Assembly (NCBI RefSeq): GCF_001456155.1
Contig: NZ_CP013293.1
Coordinates: 2,604,001 to 2,668,000, forward strand
Reading direction: 5' to 3'
DNA length: 64,000 nucleotides
Source: Chryseobacterium sp. IHB B 17019
GTDB taxonomy: Bacteria > Bacteroidota > Bacteroidia > Flavobacteriales > Weeksellaceae
Each line of letters opens with the position of its first letter. Position 1 is the stretch's first letter. This document shows, one piece after another, positions 18,505-25,754 of the stretch. A program made the position numbers and the translations under genes. The notes beneath the pieces are model-generated. The model did not search any database and was not told the DNA's origin. It saw only the letters and a program-made list of their open reading frames with translations.

Positions 18505-18573
18505 CGGAAAATGAATTTGTTTTTTTTATCTTGGCATAACTTTTGAAAATTATTGCTCACAAAAAAAATTATT

Positions 18574-19017
18574 ATGAAAAATTTCTTCCTACAGATATCT
18601 GCTTTAATATTTTGTGCTACATTAAGTTTAGTCTCATGTAATACAGCAAAAAAAATCGATGCTAATTTACCCAAAGATATTTCCGAAAGACCGGCCGATG
18701 AAAACAGCCAAAAATACGATCAGGCTCAGCTGGATAAAATAAAGGCATCTATTGAAACTGAAATTTCCAAAGAAAAATGTACCAAAGCCAATGAGTGGAC
18801 GTTTGCTCCGATGGGTGCAAAAGCTTGCGGCGGGCCTCAATTATACATCGCTTATCCTAAAAATCAGGAAGCTACAATTCTTCCGAAAATCAATGATTAT
18901 ACGGAAAAAGTGAAAGCTTTCAACCAAAAATACAACATCATGTCGGATTGTATGATGATCATGCCACCGACTTCCATTAAATGTGTGAACGGAAAACCTG
19001 AGCTGGTAAACTCTTAA
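18574..19017 (+). CDS. Small cysteine-containing lipoprotein
   Basis: The ATG at 18574 gives a 147-residue protein with a lipoprotein signal (SLVSC). The mature region has four cysteines in the pattern KCTKANEWTFAPMGAKACGG, SDCMMI and IKCVNGK, probably forming two disulfides. The ACGGP segment recurs, as I recall it, in small secreted proteins of several phyla, but no function is known to me. It is followed directly by a terminator. Confidence 0.65.
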   Translation: MKNFFLQISALIFCATLSLVSCNTAKKIDANLPKDISERPADENSQKYDQAQLDKIKASIETEISKEKCTKANEWTFAPMGAKACGGPQLYIAYPKNQEATILPKINDYTEKVKAFNQKYNIMSDCMMIMPPTSIKCVNGKPELVNS

Positions 19018-19019
19018 AA

Positions 19020-19055
19020 AAATCTCTGTCAATTAATTTTGACAGAGATTTTTTT
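19020..19055 (+). terminator. Terminator after the cysteine-containing lipoprotein
   Basis: AATCTCTGTCAA and TTGACAGAGATTTTTTTT form a long stem with a T tract. Confidence 0.85.
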
Positions 19056-19117
19056 TGTGAATTATTATAATGTGATAGTCAATTCACTTGCGAAGTTAAT
19101 TGATTATTCACAATTCA

Positions 19118-19657
19118 TTATTCACCGTTCACATGTTTCACATTTTCCTTATACCATGAAGAATATTTCACATAATTATCTGCAATTCTGTTTACTTCAC
19201 CTTCCAATAACTGGGCACTAATATCTTTAATTTTCTTTGCAGGAACACCACCCCAAACCTCTCCGGATTTGATATGAGTTCCCTGAGTCACCACAGAACC
19301 GGCTCCCACAATAGAATTTTCCTCAACAAGGCATTCATCCATTACAATAGCTCCCATCCCGATCAGGACATTATCCTGAATTGTACATCCGTGGACAATG
19401 GCATTATGACCGATGGAAACATTATTTCCGATATTTAAAGGATGTTTCTGATAGGTACAGTGCAGCATAGCATTATCCTGAACATTCACTTTATTACCCA
19501 TTTTGATATAATGAACATCACCTCTGATCACCGCATTATACCAGATGCTGCAGTCTTTTCCCATCGTAACATCACCGATAATGGTTGCAGTTTCAGCCAA
19601 AAAAGTATTTTCTCCTATTTGTGGTATTTTTCCTAAAAGTTCTTTTATTAAAGCCAT
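19118..19657 (-). CDS. Gamma carbonic anhydrase family protein
   Basis: This 179-residue left-handed beta-helix protein is built from hexapeptide repeats. The three zinc-ligand histidines of the gamma-CA family appear in the blocks NAMLHCTYQKH and VSIGHNAIVHGC. Activity as an anhydrase is not assured; many relatives (YrdA/PaaY type) are of unknown substrate. It lies 4 bases downstream of the hypothetical gene at 19662, so the two are probably cotranscribed. Confidence 0.88.
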   Translation of the reverse strand: MALIKELLGKIPQIGENTFLAETATIIGDVTMGKDCSIWYNAVIRGDVHYIKMGNKVNVQDNAMLHCTYQKHPLNIGNNVSIGHNAIVHGCTIQDNVLIGMGAIVMDECLVEENSIVGAGSVVTQGTHIKSGEVWGGVPAKKIKDISAQLLEGEVNRIADNYVKYSSWYKENVKHVNGE

Positions 19658-19661
19658 AATT

Positions 19662-20252
19662 TTAATTTAATATTTTAAATTCCTGAATTGGAAGCCAGTA
19701 ATAGTTTTCTTTAAACAATTGAAATTCAGACATGTTTTTTGTTAAGCTATCGAATTCATTTTTATTTAAAATCAATCCATCCAGATATCTTTTAGCAATA
19801 TAATATTCAGGTGGATTTTTCCATGATATGTTAGAAGCGTTAGCATCTCCATTAGAAATATATTGAAAGCCGTAGGCTATTTCATGGACTTCCTTTGCAT
19901 TCAGCTCTTCAATCACAACATTTTCACCCAAATAATCTCCAGCTTCTAATTCAAATAATGCTATTTTAAAATTTATATTTAAACTGAATAATTCTTTGTA
20001 AAAGAAATCTCTGATCTCATAAAAATAAGGCTTATCAAATAGAATGTCTCTTCCCTGGGCCTTATCTGTCCCCAAACCAATTGGTGAAAATTGAATTGTG
20101 TAATGATCAGAATCCACAACTTTATTAATATAAGACGAAATTTTAACAATATTACTGTTGCTCAATATAATGTTTTGTGGAAACTCTCTTTTATATTCAA
20201 GAGCTATTTTTTCATTTTCAACAATAATTCCAAACGAATAATACCAACCCAT
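19662..20252 (-). CDS. Hypothetical cytoplasmic protein
   Basis: This 196-residue protein has no signal peptide or membrane helix. It starts MGWYYSFGIIVENEKIALEY and is acidic, with alternating beta and helix character. I do not recognise a family. The shape and isolated position are reminiscent of small immunity-type or SUKH-like proteins, but no defining motif is seen. It precedes the gamma carbonic anhydrase by 4 bases. Confidence 0.6.
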   Translation of the reverse strand: MGWYYSFGIIVENEKIALEYKREFPQNIILSNSNIVKISSYINKVVDSDHYTIQFSPIGLGTDKAQGRDILFDKPYFYEIRDFFYKELFSLNINFKIALFELEAGDYLGENVVIEELNAKEVHEIAYGFQYISNGDANASNISWKNPPEYYIAKRYLDGLILNKNEFDSLTKNMSEFQLFKENYYWLPIQEFKILN

Positions 20253-20318
20253 AATTTCTAAATGACGTTAATAGCAAAAATCTAACTCCTAACTTCCAGC
20301 TTCTAATTTCTAATTGCG

Positions 20319-20326
20319 TATTTTTG
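20319..20326 (+). promoter_or_regulatory. -7 element of the NifU-like gene
   Basis: TATTTTTG matches TAnnTTTG and lies 21 bases before the ATG at 20348, supporting that start over the upstream one. Confidence 0.5.
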
Positions 20327-20347
20327 TATCTCAAATTTAACGAAAAA

Positions 20348-21226
20348 ATGCATACTATACTTATAGAACCAACCGAAAACCCGAAAGTAATGAAATTCGT
20401 TGCGGATTACAACCTGATCCCGGGATCTTTGGAGTTGGACAGAAATTCAGATATTTCAGAAATTCCTTTGGCGCAGGAGCTTTTCAATTATCCGTTTGTG
20501 GAAAGAGTTTTCATTACGGCTAATTTTGTGGCCGTTGCCAAGCAGGACACCGTAGAATGGGAACACGTGGCAGAAAGCCTGAAAAATGTTGTTGAAGACG
20601 AATTGCTGGCAAATCCACGAATTTATCTTCAAAAGAAAAAGGAAATGTACCAGATCTATGCTGAAATGACTCCGAACCCGAATGTAATGAAGTTTGTTTC
20701 AAGCAAGTTATTACTAGACGGTTTTGTGGAAGTAAAATCCAGAGAGCAGGCAGATGGAGTTCCTTTGGCTGAGGCTATTTTCAAGGAATTTGATTTTGCT
20801 ACTGAAGTTTTTATTTCTGATAATTTTGTAGCGGTTACCAAAAATACTTCCGTAGAATGGCATCAGGTAATGATGACTGTTCGTGCCCTGATTGCGGAAT
20901 ATCTTCAAAACGGAGGTGAGATTTCAAACCTCGAACCTCAAAAACACGAAAGTCCTGTTGAAAAACTGATCAACAGAGATTATACGGAGGACGAACAGAA
21001 AATTTCAGATATTTTAAATGAATATGTTGCTCCTGCAGTGGAAAATGACGGTGGGAAAATTTCTTTGATGGAATACGATAAGGAACATAAAACTGCAAAA
21101 ATGCTATTACAAGGTGCATGCTCCGGGTGCCCAAGCTCTACCGCTACATTGAAAAACGGGATCGAAAATATTTTAAAACAATTCGCGCCGGACTTAGTGG
21201 AAAGAGTGGAAGCTGTAAACGGATAA
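20348..21226 (+). CDS. Nfu/NifU-type Fe-S cluster scaffold protein
   Basis: The start at 20348 gives 292 residues. Two tandem Nfu N-terminal domains are visible by their shared pattern: ENPKVMKFVADYNLIPGSLE and, ~100 residues later, PNPNVMKFVSSKLLLDGF. A C-terminal NifU domain follows with the cluster-binding CxxC at Cys258 and Cys261 (GACSGCPSSTATL). It would assemble or carry [4Fe-4S] clusters in the cytoplasm. The duplicated N domain is common in Flavobacteriia. Ferrochelatase is two genes downstream, and the genes are probably cotranscribed. Confidence 0.9.
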   Translation: MHTILIEPTENPKVMKFVADYNLIPGSLELDRNSDISEIPLAQELFNYPFVERVFITANFVAVAKQDTVEWEHVAESLKNVVEDELLANPRIYLQKKKEMYQIYAEMTPNPNVMKFVSSKLLLDGFVEVKSREQADGVPLAEAIFKEFDFATEVFISDNFVAVTKNTSVEWHQVMMTVRALIAEYLQNGGEISNLEPQKHESPVEKLINRDYTEDEQKISDILNEYVAPAVENDGGKISLMEYDKEHKTAKMLLQGACSGCPSSTATLKNGIENILKQFAPDLVERVEAVNG

Positions 21227-21232
21227 TCATCT

Positions 21233-21676
21233 ATGAGAATATTTTTTCTTTTAATTATTTTTAGCATAAACCTTTTTTCATGCAAAAAAGAGCCACAACT
21301 GAATGACGGAATTCATGACGACCTTGTTGAAATGGGCGTTGCGAAGGACAGTCTTCAAAAAATGGATATTATTCTGGAAAAAATGAACAAGAAAAACACA
21401 ACGTTTCTTGATTATTATTTTCATCACTATTATGTACTGGATAAAGAAGCTCATGATGAAATAAAAAAATTAAAAGGAGAAGAATTCGTGTACGATGCCA
21501 ATGAAGAATATCAAAGAATGTTTACAAAAACAATTACTCAAAAGAGTGATGAATACTTGAAATCTTTTGGTATTTCTGATGAAGAAAAGCATTTAGCACT
21601 CGAAATTTATATTTTACGTTTAAAAAAGAAATATGGTCCGACTATTGATGGACGACTGCAAAGTTTAGACAAATAA
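21233..21676 (+). CDS. Putative lipoprotein upstream of hemH
   Basis: This 147-residue protein has a lipoprotein signal (NLFSCKKEP, Cys ~17) and an otherwise helical, charged mature chain (DSLQKMDIILEKMNKKN, DEEKHLALEIYILRLKKKYG). It resembles the small DUF4296-type lipoproteins of Bacteroidota in layout, but I cannot confirm it. It begins 6 bases after the Nfu gene and its stop overlaps the hemH ATG by one base, so all three form an operon. Confidence 0.6.
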   Translation: MRIFFLLIIFSINLFSCKKEPQLNDGIHDDLVEMGVAKDSLQKMDIILEKMNKKNTTFLDYYFHHYYVLDKEAHDEIKKLKGEEFVYDANEEYQRMFTKTITQKSDEYLKSFGISDEEKHLALEIYILRLKKKYGPTIDGRLQSLDK

Positions 21677-22698
21677 TGAAGGGAATTCTATTAGTAAACC
21701 TGGGATCGCCAAGATCTACGGCCGTAAATGATGTAAAGGAATATCTTGATGAATTCCTGATGGATGAAAAGGTAATTGATTACCGATGGATTTTCCGTGC
21801 ACTTCTCGTTCGTGGAATTATTTTAAAAACAAGGCCTGCAAAATCTGCCGAAGCTTATAAAACAGTCTGGACAGATCAGGGTTCACCTCTGATTGTCATT
21901 ACTGAAAAAATTCAGAAAAAATTACAAAAACTGGTTGATGTTCCGGTGGAAATCGGGATGAGATATGCAGAACCGAGCATTGAAACAGGAATCCAAAAGC
22001 TGGTGGACAAAGGTGTTTCTGAGATCGTACTTTTTCCTCTCTATCCTCAATATGCGATGAGTACAACGGAAACCGTGATCGAAAAAGCGGAAGAAGTAAG
22101 GAAACAAAAATTCCCGAAAGTAAAGATTAATTATATCCAACCGTTTTACAACAGAGATATTTATATTAATTGTCTTGCAGAAAGTATTAAGGAAAAACTT
22201 CCTGAAAATTTTGATGCCTTACAGTTTTCTTATCACGGCGTTCCGGAAAGACATATCTATAAAACCGATCCTACAAAAACGTGTAACTTAAACGATTGCT
22301 GCTCAAGAGAAAGTAATCCGAGCCATCAGTTCTGCTACCGTCATCAGTGTTTTGATACCACCAATAAAGTGATTGAAAAACTTAATTTACCAAGGGAAAA
22401 AACCATCGTTTCTTTCCAATCAAGATTAGGAAAAGATAAATGGATCGAGCCTTATACAGATGAAACCTTGGAGACTATTCCGAAAAAAGGAATAAAAAAC
22501 CTGGCTATTGTTTGTCCGGCCTTCGTTTCAGACTGTCTGGAAACGCTGGAGGAAATTTCGGTGGAAGGTAAAGAGCAGTTTCTCCACGGCGGTGGTGAAA
22601 ACTTCCATTACATTCCGTGTCTTAATGATGAAGACCGATGGATAGAAGTTGTAAAGACTTTATGTGAAGAAAAACTCAATGAATTTTATCTGGTCTAA
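21676..22698 (+). CDS. hemH: Ferrochelatase
   Basis: This 340-residue enzyme inserts ferrous iron into protoporphyrin IX, the last step of heme synthesis. Visible are the N-terminal GILLVNLGSPRSTAVNDVK, the histidine-containing QFSYHGVPERHI, the FQSRLGKDKWIEPYTDETL segment and the C-terminal VCPAFVSDCLETLEEI. Several cysteines (NDCCS, FCYRHQCF) suggest a bound Fe-S cluster, as in some bacterial ferrochelatases. It overlaps the upstream lipoprotein gene by one base (taATG). Confidence 0.96.
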   Translation: MKGILLVNLGSPRSTAVNDVKEYLDEFLMDEKVIDYRWIFRALLVRGIILKTRPAKSAEAYKTVWTDQGSPLIVITEKIQKKLQKLVDVPVEIGMRYAEPSIETGIQKLVDKGVSEIVLFPLYPQYAMSTTETVIEKAEEVRKQKFPKVKINYIQPFYNRDIYINCLAESIKEKLPENFDALQFSYHGVPERHIYKTDPTKTCNLNDCCSRESNPSHQFCYRHQCFDTTNKVIEKLNLPREKTIVSFQSRLGKDKWIEPYTDETLETIPKKGIKNLAIVCPAFVSDCLETLEEISVEGKEQFLHGGGENFHYIPCLNDEDRWIEVVKTLCEEKLNEFYLV

Positions 22699-22705
22699 AA
22701 TATAA

Positions 22706-22740
22706 AAAATATAGCCTTCGGAAATGGAGGCTATTTTTTT
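22706..22740 (+). terminator. Terminator after hemH
   Basis: ATAGCCT and AGGCTAT pair around ten bases and are followed by a T run. Confidence 0.78.
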
Positions 22741-22899
22741 GATTTAATGAACACCCCCTTTTATTCCACATCCAATTTAAATAAAAACAGTTTTTTTAAA
22801 ATTACCCCTATATTTTTTAAACATATATTCAAAATATTATATTTTTTACTACCTTTATCCTATCAAAAGAACATCATTAACTTTTAAAAATAAAAAATA

Positions 22900-23127
22900 A
22901 TGAATGCAACTACCGAAATTTTAAAACATAAGATTGAGAGCCTCACTCCCGAATTACTTGAAACTTTGGTAAGAATAGTAGAAAAACTGGAAGCCCAGAA
23001 CAAATTCTCCGTTCCGCAGTTTCAAATCGATGAGGTTTTATACAGAATAGAATTTCATAACGAAAACCCAAAAACAAAGCTGGATTTCTATGAAAATATT
23101 TCTGAGCTTAAAAAGTATTGTGCCTAA
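22900..23127 (+). CDS. Putative antitoxin of a type II pair
   Basis: This 75-residue protein has helices at residues ~3-32 (TEILKHKIESLTPELLETLV) and a C-terminal half (IDEVLYRIEFHNENPKTKLD) in the usual position of a toxin-binding tail. It is directly joined to the next gene (stop TAA, then ATG with no gap). No DNA-binding fold is obvious, so the family is uncertain. The assignment rests mainly on the linked ParE-like partner. Confidence 0.6.
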   Translation: MNATTEILKHKIESLTPELLETLVRIVEKLEAQNKFSVPQFQIDEVLYRIEFHNENPKTKLDFYENISELKKYCA

Positions 23128-23376
23128 ATGAATGTCCTTCTTTCTTCCATTGCAAAAAATGATATAAGGCTTCTTATAAGAGTATTCAACGCAGAAAAGG
23201 AAAGCATGGGAGCTTATTTTCTTGAAGATCTAAAGGAATCTGTTAATGAAATTCTAGAGCAAACGGAAAGACCGGAGGAGATCAGCATTTATGAAATGAG
23301 CAATTTCCCTGTTAATATTTATTATATTTTTGAGAATGAGACAACGTTGTTTGTAACTGCGGTTTTTAAAAATTGA
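23128..23376 (+). CDS. RelE/ParE-superfamily toxin-like protein
   Basis: This 82-residue protein has the ParE layout: a short first strand (NVLLSSIAKNDI), a helical hairpin (GAYFLEDLKESVNEILEQTE) and the terminal strands FPVNIYYIFENETTLFVTAV. The last is the counterpart of the (R/H)xFPYxIxY...ILAV pattern. The usual Arg in the strand before FP is replaced by Asn (MSNFP), so activity is uncertain. ParE members inhibit gyrase and RelE members cut mRNA; which applies here cannot be read from sequence. Confidence 0.62.
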   Translation: MNVLLSSIAKNDIRLLIRVFNAEKESMGAYFLEDLKESVNEILEQTERPEEISIYEMSNFPVNIYYIFENETTLFVTAVFKN

Positions 23377-23402
23377 AGATTTTTCAGACTATTATTATAT
23401 CG

Positions 23403-23433
23403 AACCTCACAGGACTTTTCTGCGAGGTTTTTA
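23403..23433 (+). terminator. Terminator after the toxin-antitoxin pair
   Basis: AACCTCaCAG and CTGcGAGGTT pair with one mismatch, followed by TTTTT. Confidence 0.72.
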
Positions 23434-23507
23434 TTTATATTTAAATTGATAAGATTATTAAAAAAAAACCTAAAAACTCTCGAACACTACAACTCTCCAT
23501 CCCAACA

Positions 23508-24719
23508 CTACCTCACAGGCGTTCTGAACTCGCCATACCCCATCAAACCATCATAATTCCTCCCGAAAGGTGCATAATATAAAAATGCCTGATAAAGATT
23601 ATCCGTCTGCCAGAAATTCCCGTTCACTTCACCAAAATTCAGGCGTCCGTTAGGCTCTTTTGTGGCCAGAATATAGTTATAGAAACCTTGCTTTAAATAC
23701 ATTTTTGCTACATACTGCTTGGTCGCGGCATCGTATTGCATTTGATTTTCTTTGTTTGGTTTAAAATCATTAAAACCTCCCAGCACGTAAATTTCTTTAT
23801 CCACAGGATCAGAATCTAAAGAAAAATACACCCATGAATAATCCGCTTCCCTTTCCGCATCTCTTTCTCTTCCAAGATCATTTCTCCTGTAATACCAGGC
23901 TCCGTTCACGTCCGGCTGATACTGATAATTCAAAGGAAAAGCCCAAACCGGATGCAGATATGTCTGATTTACACCCTCTTTCAATTCCGTGGCACGAACC
24001 ATATCAGCAGCCATATTCATATTTTTATTATCGAAATAATAGAATTCGTTATTACCCGGAAAAACCAGATTCATTTGCTGAAAAAGCAACTGATTTCCCA
24101 TCGTAGTGCTTGGCTTTAAATTATTTACCGTAACATTCGGGTTATTATTCTGTATTACATTCAACGTCATTGAATTCACGTTTGAAGACAGATCGCCACC
24201 TTTTGAAACGGCCTTAACCTCTACCCTTTGGTTGGCATCAGGATTTCTTGCGTCAGAAATTCTTGAAATATTTAAGGCTAACGTAGCAGCGTCTTCCACC
24301 ACATAAAACCTTCTTTTAAAAAGAGGCTTTTCTGCAGAATCCTTATATACAATAATTTCAAAATTTCCTGAAATCTTAGGTTGTATTTTTTCGTTGGGAA
24401 ACGTTAGTTTATAGTGTGTATAAGCTTGTAGCGTATTGAAGGAATATTGAAATTTATCCAGCAAACCATTCAGGCTTCCATTGGCAAATTCTGTAAAGAA
24501 AAGATTGTCATCTTCCCAGTTTCTGTTGTAATGCTTTATGGTATATCTGTAGATTTCACTGGCATTGGTAAGGTCGTCAAAGCTCAACACCAATTGCTGA
24601 TTAAAACTAATGACAGGCGTTTCGTCATTCGTCTGAGGATTAAACAACTGTATACTTTGGATGTTTTGTCCAAAAACCAATCCACCCAAAGAAAGTAAAA
24701 GTATTCGCAAAGTTTTCAT
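23508..24719 (-). CDS. DUF5103 / type IX secretion system plug protein
   Basis: This 403-residue protein has a signal peptide (cleavage near VFGQ). It starts with the strand-rich NIQSIQLFNPQTNDETPVIS and has the segment IYRYTIKHYNRNWEDDNL, plus a late domain ending YAPFGRNYDGLMGYGEFRTP. This matches DUF5103, known from the Flavobacterium johnsoniae structure work as the protein that plugs the periplasmic side of the SprA translocon. It would act in the periplasm or outer membrane. It stands alone here, as T9SS genes usually do. Confidence 0.82.
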   Translation of the reverse strand: MKTLRILLLSLGGLVFGQNIQSIQLFNPQTNDETPVISFNQQLVLSFDDLTNASEIYRYTIKHYNRNWEDDNLFFTEFANGSLNGLLDKFQYSFNTLQAYTHYKLTFPNEKIQPKISGNFEIIVYKDSAEKPLFKRRFYVVEDAATLALNISRISDARNPDANQRVEVKAVSKGGDLSSNVNSMTLNVIQNNNPNVTVNNLKPSTTMGNQLLFQQMNLVFPGNNEFYYFDNKNMNMAADMVRATELKEGVNQTYLHPVWAFPLNYQYQPDVNGAWYYRRNDLGRERDAEREADYSWVYFSLDSDPVDKEIYVLGGFNDFKPNKENQMQYDAATKQYVAKMYLKQGFYNYILATKEPNGRLNFGEVNGNFWQTDNLYQAFLYYAPFGRNYDGLMGYGEFRTPVR

Positions 24720-24796
24720 TATTACGAAGATAACGAAAAATCGGGGTTTTTGGTATGATAAAATATCTTTTAAAGTGATTTTAATTAAACTTAAAT

Positions 24797-24825
24797 AAAA
24801 TACTTCGGCAAGCTCAGTATCTCAA
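24797..24825. repeat. Dispersed palindrome-type repeat, copy 2
   Basis: The bases tacttcggcaagctcagtat, with flanks, match the left arm of the long inverted repeat at 25581-25609, diverged. It lies between the DUF5103 gene and the metallo-hydrolase. Confidence 0.5.
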
Positions 24826-24853
24826 TAATTGAATATTAAACTAAAAATTATGG

Positions 24854-24861
24854 TAAATTTG
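24854..24861 (+). promoter_or_regulatory. -7 element of the metallo-hydrolase gene
   Basis: TAAATTTG matches TAnnTTTG, 23 bases before the ATG. Confidence 0.48.
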
Positions 24862-24884
24862 CCTTAATTAAAAACATTCAGAAC

Positions 24885-25520
24885 ATGCTTCAAATTCAAG
24901 GTTTCGTATTCAACTTTGCAAGCGAAAACACATACATCATTTACAACGAAAATAAAAATGCCTGGTTGATTGATCCGGGAAATATGAACGAGCAGGAAAC
25001 TCAGGCTATTTCAAATTTCATCACAGAAAACGGTTTGAAAATTCAGAAAATCCTTTTAACTCATGCTCATATTGACCATGTTTTAGGTTTGCAGTGGGCT
25101 TTTGATACTTTTAAAGTTCCCGTAACGATGCATCAGGAAGACAAAGAAGTTCTGGATATGCTTCAGGCAAGCGGAATGAGGTTTGGTTTTCAGGTTAATC
25201 CCGTAAAGGTTGATATTGAATACATTAATGAAGGTGATGAGCTTGATCTTGATGGAGAAAAATTCAAAATATATCATGTTCCGGGACATTCTCCGGGAAG
25301 TGTGGTTTATCATAATGAAGCTCAGAAATTTATGATTTCCGGTGATGTTTTATTTGAAGGAAGCATAGGAAGAACAGACTTGTACAAAGGGAATTATGAG
25401 CAATTAATTGAAGGAATTAAAACAAAACTTTTTATTCTTGATGATGAGACACAGGTTTTTTCCGGCCACGGAAATCCTACGTCGATTGGTTTTGAGAAGG
25501 AGTATAATCCGTTTTTTTAA
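24885..25520 (+). CDS. MBL-fold metallo-hydrolase, glyoxalase II-like
   Basis: This protein of 211 residues has the zinc motif THAHIDHVLG (HxHxDH), then HVPGHSPGSVVY, SGDVLFEGSIGRTDL and the last ligand in FSGHGNPTS. These are the metal sites of the YcbL/glyoxalase II-like hydroxyacylglutathione hydrolase group. The C-terminal glutathione domain of true GloB is absent, so the substrate may be another thioester. It is monocistronic with its own promoter. Confidence 0.9.
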   Translation: MLQIQGFVFNFASENTYIIYNENKNAWLIDPGNMNEQETQAISNFITENGLKIQKILLTHAHIDHVLGLQWAFDTFKVPVTMHQEDKEVLDMLQASGMRFGFQVNPVKVDIEYINEGDELDLDGEKFKIYHVPGHSPGSVVYHNEAQKFMISGDVLFEGSIGRTDLYKGNYEQLIEGIKTKLFILDDETQVFSGHGNPTSIGFEKEYNPFF

Positions 25521-25580
25521 TAGGTTGAGGGTTGGAGAGTTTTTTTGAGTTGAATGAGAGATCGATTATTGTAAGTTATA

Positions 25581-25681
25581 GAGATGCTTCGGCAAATTCA
25601 GCATGACACTTCTAATACTAACTGTTTTTTTATTAACGGTTAATTTGTATCGGTGTCATGCTGAATTTGCCGAAGCATCTC
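25581..25681. repeat. Long inverted repeat with 29-base perfect arms
   Basis: The left arm, gagatgcttcggcaaattca plus nine bases (25581-25609), is exactly the reverse complement of the right arm at 25653-25681, with 43 bases between. The arm sequence recurs, diverged, at 617-645 and 24797-24825, so this is a full palindromic member of a dispersed repeat family rather than a simple terminator. Confidence 0.85.
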
Positions 25682-25701
25682 ACTTTAAAAAAATCAAACA
25701 A

Positions 25702-25729
25702 AAACCGCCAGAAGAAATTCCGGCGGTTT
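25702..25729 (-). terminator. Terminator of the trehalose/TonB operon
   Basis: AAACCGCC and GGCGGTTT form the stem. On the minus strand it is followed by a T-rich tract (ggcggtttttgttt), just after the receptor stop codon. Confidence 0.75.
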
Positions 25730-25754
25730 CAATTTATAATAAAGAAAACTAAGA

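Noticed and set aside
25581-25681. The long inverted repeat as a transcription terminator.
   Set aside because: The 43-base spacer, lack of a T run and related single arms elsewhere fit a repeat element better. A separate hairpin at 25702-25729 serves the operon end.
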